Positions 4,803 to 6,996 of a stretch of 6,996 nt of DNA are shown here, piece after piece. Within the stretch, counting starts at the first letter, position 1, and every line of letters starts with the position of its first letter. The position numbers and the translations under genes are program-made. This DNA is from Alphaproteobacteria bacterium (GTDB taxonomy: Bacteria > Pseudomonadota > Alphaproteobacteria > DSM-16000 > Inquilinaceae): contig JAJUFW010000156.1 of NCBI GenBank assembly GCA_029263555.1, forward strand, positions 1 through 6,996. The letters run 5' to 3'. The notes under the pieces are model-generated. The model had not been told where the DNA came from, searched no databases, and was given only the letters and a program-made list of their open reading frames with translations.

Positions 4803-6620
4803 ATGATTCCGATCCGGTGCCTGCGCCTCCTGGCGCTCCTCGCCGCCACACTGGCCGGCATCGCCGCAACGACCGCGACCGCGGCCGAGCCGCAGCCCGC
4901 GCACGGCATCGCCATGCGCGGCCAGCCGGCCATGCCGCCGGACTTCGACCATCTGCCCTATGCCGACCCGAACGCTCCGAAGGGGGGAGAGCTGCGGCGT
5001 GGCGCGGTCGGCTCGTTCGACAGTCTGAACCCGTTCATCGTCCTCGGCCGGCCGGCCGCCGGACTCACGGAATATGTCTTCCCGACGCTGATGGCGCGCA
5101 GCTGGGACGAGCCGTTCACGCTTTACGGCTATGTCGCCGAAACCGTGCGCGCGCCGGAGGACCGCAGCTGGATCGAGTTCCAGATTCATCCCGACGCCCG
5201 CTTCGACGACGGATCGCCGATCACGGTCGAGGACGTGATCTTCAGCTACGAAACCCTGAAGGCGCATTCGAACCCGCAGCGGCGCGTCGTCTACGGCCGG
5301 GTCCGATCGGTGGAACCGGTCGGAGAGAGGGGCGTCCGCTTCACCTTCGACGAAGCCACGGACCGGGAGACGCCGATCGTCCTCGCGATGATGCCGGTCC
5401 TGAGCAAGGCGTACTGGACCGCGCACGACATCACCAAGACGACGCTGGAACCGCCGCTCGGCGGCGGACCCTACCGGATCCGGTCGGTCGATCCGGGGCG
5501 GTCGATCGTCTATGAACGGGTCGAAGACTGGTGGGGCAGCAGGCTCCCGTTCTTCCGCGGCCAGATGAATTTCGACGCGATCCGCTACGACTACTACCGC
5601 GACGAGGCGGTGGCGCTGGAGGCGTTCAAGGCCGGCGAATACAACTATCGCCTGGAGTTCAACCCCGAACGCTGGCTGATCGCCTACGATTTTCCGGCGG
5701 CCCGGGACGGCCGCGTCACCATGATGGCGGCTCCCCACGGCCGGGCCAACGGGATGCGGGGCTTCGCCTTCAACACGCGGCGCGAGATCTTCGCCGATGT
5801 GCGGGTCCGGGAGGCGATCGCCCACGCCTTCGACTTCGAAGCGGTCAACCGTACCTATCTGGCCGGCCAGTACGATCGCATCGACAGCTATTTCGACAAT
5901 TCCTCGCTTGCTGCCACCGGCGTGCCGGAAGGCGCGGAGCTCGCGCTTCTGGAGCCGTTCCGGGACCAGCTTCCCCCGGACCTCTTCACGACGCCGTTCC
6001 GGCTTCCCGAAACGGACGGCAGCGGCAACAACCGCGCCAATCTGCGCCGCGCCTCCCAGCTTCTCGAGGAGGCCGGCTGGATCGTCCGGGACGGAAGGCG
6101 GGTCCATGCCGAAACCGGCCGGCCGCTCCGCTTCGAGATCCTGCTCAACGACGCCGGCGACGAGCGGGTCGCGCTCGCCTTCGCCGGCGCGCTGAGACGG
6201 ATCGGGATCGAGGCGTCCATCCGCACCGTCGACAGCGCCGAATACACGGGCCGCGTCCAGGCCTACGACTTCGACATGATCGTCCATCGCTGGGCGGTTT
6301 CCCTGTCCCCGGGGGTCGAGCAGTACGGCCAGTACTGGGGCAGCGCGGCCGCGGAGGCCCAGGGCACGCGGAACTATCCCGGGGTGCGGAGCCCGGTGGT
6401 CGACGCTCTCGCCCGCGCGGTCGCCGACGCGCCGACGCAGGAGGCGCTGGAGGCCGCGACCCGGGCGCTCGACCGCGTCCTGCTGTGGGGATGGTACGTC
6501 GTGCCGCTCTATTTCACGGCCCAGGACTACATCGCCTATTGGGGACCGTTCGGCCGGGTCGACTACCAGCCGCTCTACGGCGCCATCGCCACCGTCGACG
6601 CGTGGTGGCTGGCCCCCTGA
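4803..6620 (+). CDS. YejA-like periplasmic solute-binding protein, family 5 (peptide ABC transporter)
   Basis: This 605-residue family 5 extracellular solute-binding protein is of the YejA type and presents oligopeptides or similar compounds to an ABC importer. A Sec signal peptide is clear: arginines at 5 and 8, a hydrophobic stretch of Leu/Ala from 9 to 22, then ATATAAEP with cleavage near 27-28. The mature N-terminus HGIAMRGQP, followed by DFDHLPYADPNAPKGG, is characteristic of YejA homologues. Typical family features follow: LNPF, the ARFDDGSPITVEDVIFSYE block, GGGPYRI, FNTRREIFADVRVREAIAHAFDFE and the LLEEAGW repeat region. The length equals E. coli YejA (about 604), so it looks intact. 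The ATG at 4803 is preferred; a TTG at 4800 would add one residue. No strong Shine-Dalgarno is seen. No permease or ATPase gene follows: the next gene is convergent, so partners must lie elsewhere. The ligand is unknown. Confidence 0.92.
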   Translation: MIPIRCLRLLALLAATLAGIAATTATAAEPQPAHGIAMRGQPAMPPDFDHLPYADPNAPKGGELRRGAVGSFDSLNPFIVLGRPAAGLTEYVFPTLMARSWDEPFTLYGYVAETVRAPEDRSWIEFQIHPDARFDDGSPITVEDVIFSYETLKAHSNPQRRVVYGRVRSVEPVGERGVRFTFDEATDRETPIVLAMMPVLSKAYWTAHDITKTTLEPPLGGGPYRIRSVDPGRSIVYERVEDWWGSRLPFFRGQMNFDAIRYDYYRDEAVALEAFKAGEYNYRLEFNPERWLIAYDFPAARDGRVTMMAAPHGRANGMRGFAFNTRREIFADVRVREAIAHAFDFEAVNRTYLAGQYDRIDSYFDNSSLAATGVPEGAELALLEPFRDQLPPDLFTTPFRLPETDGSGNNRANLRRASQLLEEAGWIVRDGRRVHAETGRPLRFEILLNDAGDERVALAFAGALRRIGIEASIRTVDSAEYTGRVQAYDFDMIVHRWAVSLSPGVEQYGQYWGSAAAEAQGTRNYPGVRSPVVDALARAVADAPTQEALEAATRALDRVLLWGWYVVPLYFTAQDYIAYWGPFGRVDYQPLYGAIATVDAWWLAP

Positions 6621-6627
6621 AGGGCCG

Positions 6628-6648
6628 CGGCGGGCGAGAAGTCCGCCG
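6628..6648. terminator. Hairpin between convergent solute-binding protein and CBS genes
   Basis: CGGCGGGC (6628-6635) pairs with GTCCGCCG (6641-6648), with one G-T pair, around a five-base GAGAA loop, eight bases after the solute-binding protein stop and just before the end of the opposing CBS gene. Position and strength suit a bidirectional terminator, but no T tract follows on either strand. Confidence 0.4.
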
Positions 6649-6652
6649 GCTC

Positions 6653-6996
6653 TCAGGGCAGCGACTCGGCGGGGCGGTCGGGCTCGGACGGCTCGGAAAC
6701 CTGGCGCAGCGTGTCCGCGACCGGCCCTGCCCGGCGAAGCTCCGTCGCCAGGTCGCCCAGCGAGACGATGCCCAGGATCCGGAGATCGTCGTCGACGACC
6801 GGCAGGCGGCGGATCTGCATCCGGTCCATCTGCTCCATCGCCTCCTCGACCGTGCTGTCCTCTCGGCACCAGCGCGGCTCGTCGGTCATCACCTCGCCGA
6901 TCATGCAGTCGTCCGGCGCCTTGCCGGCGGCGGTCGCCCGGATCGTGATGTCCCGGTCGGTGATGACGCCGACCAGCTTCGTGCCGTCGCTGACCG
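6653..6996 (-). CDS. CBS-domain pair protein (partial; N-terminus beyond right edge)
   Basis: The frame is open from the TGA at 6653-6655 to the window edge, giving at least 113 residues; the ATG at 6904 is internal. Upstream of it the frame reads DGTKLVGVITDRDITIRA, the end of a first CBS domain with the T-x-x-D nucleotide-contact motif. MIGEVMT then leads into a second CBS domain containing STVEEAMEQMDRMQIRRLPVV and ending GIVSLGDLA with S-x-x-D. Stand-alone CBS pairs of this kind are usually about 140-150 residues, so roughly 30 residues are missing. Such proteins bind adenine nucleotides or related ligands as energy sensors, or modulate partner proteins; the partner here is unknown. The last 25 residues are rich in Pro, Glu and Ser and probably disordered. 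Confidence 0.88.
   Translation of the reverse strand, partial: VSDGTKLVGVITDRDITIRATAAGKAPDDCMIGEVMTDEPRWCREDSTVEEAMEQMDRMQIRRLPVVDDDLRILGIVSLGDLATELRRAGPVADTLRQVSEPSEPDRPAESLP

Noticed and set aside
4694..5515. A 273-codon + strand frame overlapping the start of the solute-binding protein gene
   Set aside because: It is an out-of-frame shadow with scrambled Arg/Pro/Gly-rich sequence; the signal peptide and conserved domain lie in the other frame.
4632..6869. A 745-codon open frame on the minus strand opposite the solute-binding protein gene
   Set aside because: It has low-complexity Arg/Asp/Gly/Val composition and no motif, and it also crosses the CBS gene and the divergent promoter region; the opposing frame encodes a clear family 5 binding protein.

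Overview
The window is high-GC, gene-dense DNA with uniform codon use and no sign of mobile elements, phage genes, tRNA, rRNA or CRISPR. The inorganic pyrophosphatase, the PhoB regulator and the fused acyl-CoA ligase/acetyltransferase all look like alphaproteobacterial proteins. A Rhodospirillales-type chromosome is my best guess from protein character alone; it was not tested by a search.

Layout from left to right. (1) Positions 1-24 hold the last codons of an upstream + strand gene, whose stop overlaps the start of phoB (24-728, +), the phosphate-starvation response regulator. (2) A short GC-rich gap separates phoB from a convergent three-gene minus-strand block. Read in its own direction this block is ppa (family I inorganic pyrophosphatase, 4613-4083), a YmdB/MacroD-type macro-domain hydrolase (about 4059-3559), and a 903-residue Pat-type fusion of an NDP-forming acyl-CoA synthetase with a GNAT acetyltransferase (3477-766). 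(3) A 189-base divergent intergenic region (4614-4802) carries a likely ppa promoter and small hairpins. (4) A YejA-like family 5 solute-binding lipo/oligopeptide-type periplasmic protein reads rightward (4803-6620). (5) After another convergent gap with a hairpin, a two-CBS-domain protein reads leftward and runs off the right edge (6653 to beyond 6996).

The minus-strand block suggests a shared theme. Pyrophosphatase removes the PPi released by AMP-forming acyl-CoA synthetases. Pat-type enzymes acetylate and switch off such synthetases. Sirtuin deacetylation of acetyl-proteins yields O-acetyl-ADP-ribose, the substrate of macro-domain deacetylases, and an NDP-forming synthetase module could recapture acetate as acetyl-CoA. 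That linkage is inference from gene order; the families themselves are well supported by motifs. Two sequence details stand out. The synthetase half of the Pat protein keeps the histidines expected of an active ligase. In addition, the short leader before the pat gene can fold so that its Shine-Dalgarno sequence is buried in a stem.

Nothing here amounts to a clearly new defence or mobile system. The most interesting material is the acetyl-metabolism gene order and the predicted pat leader structure.
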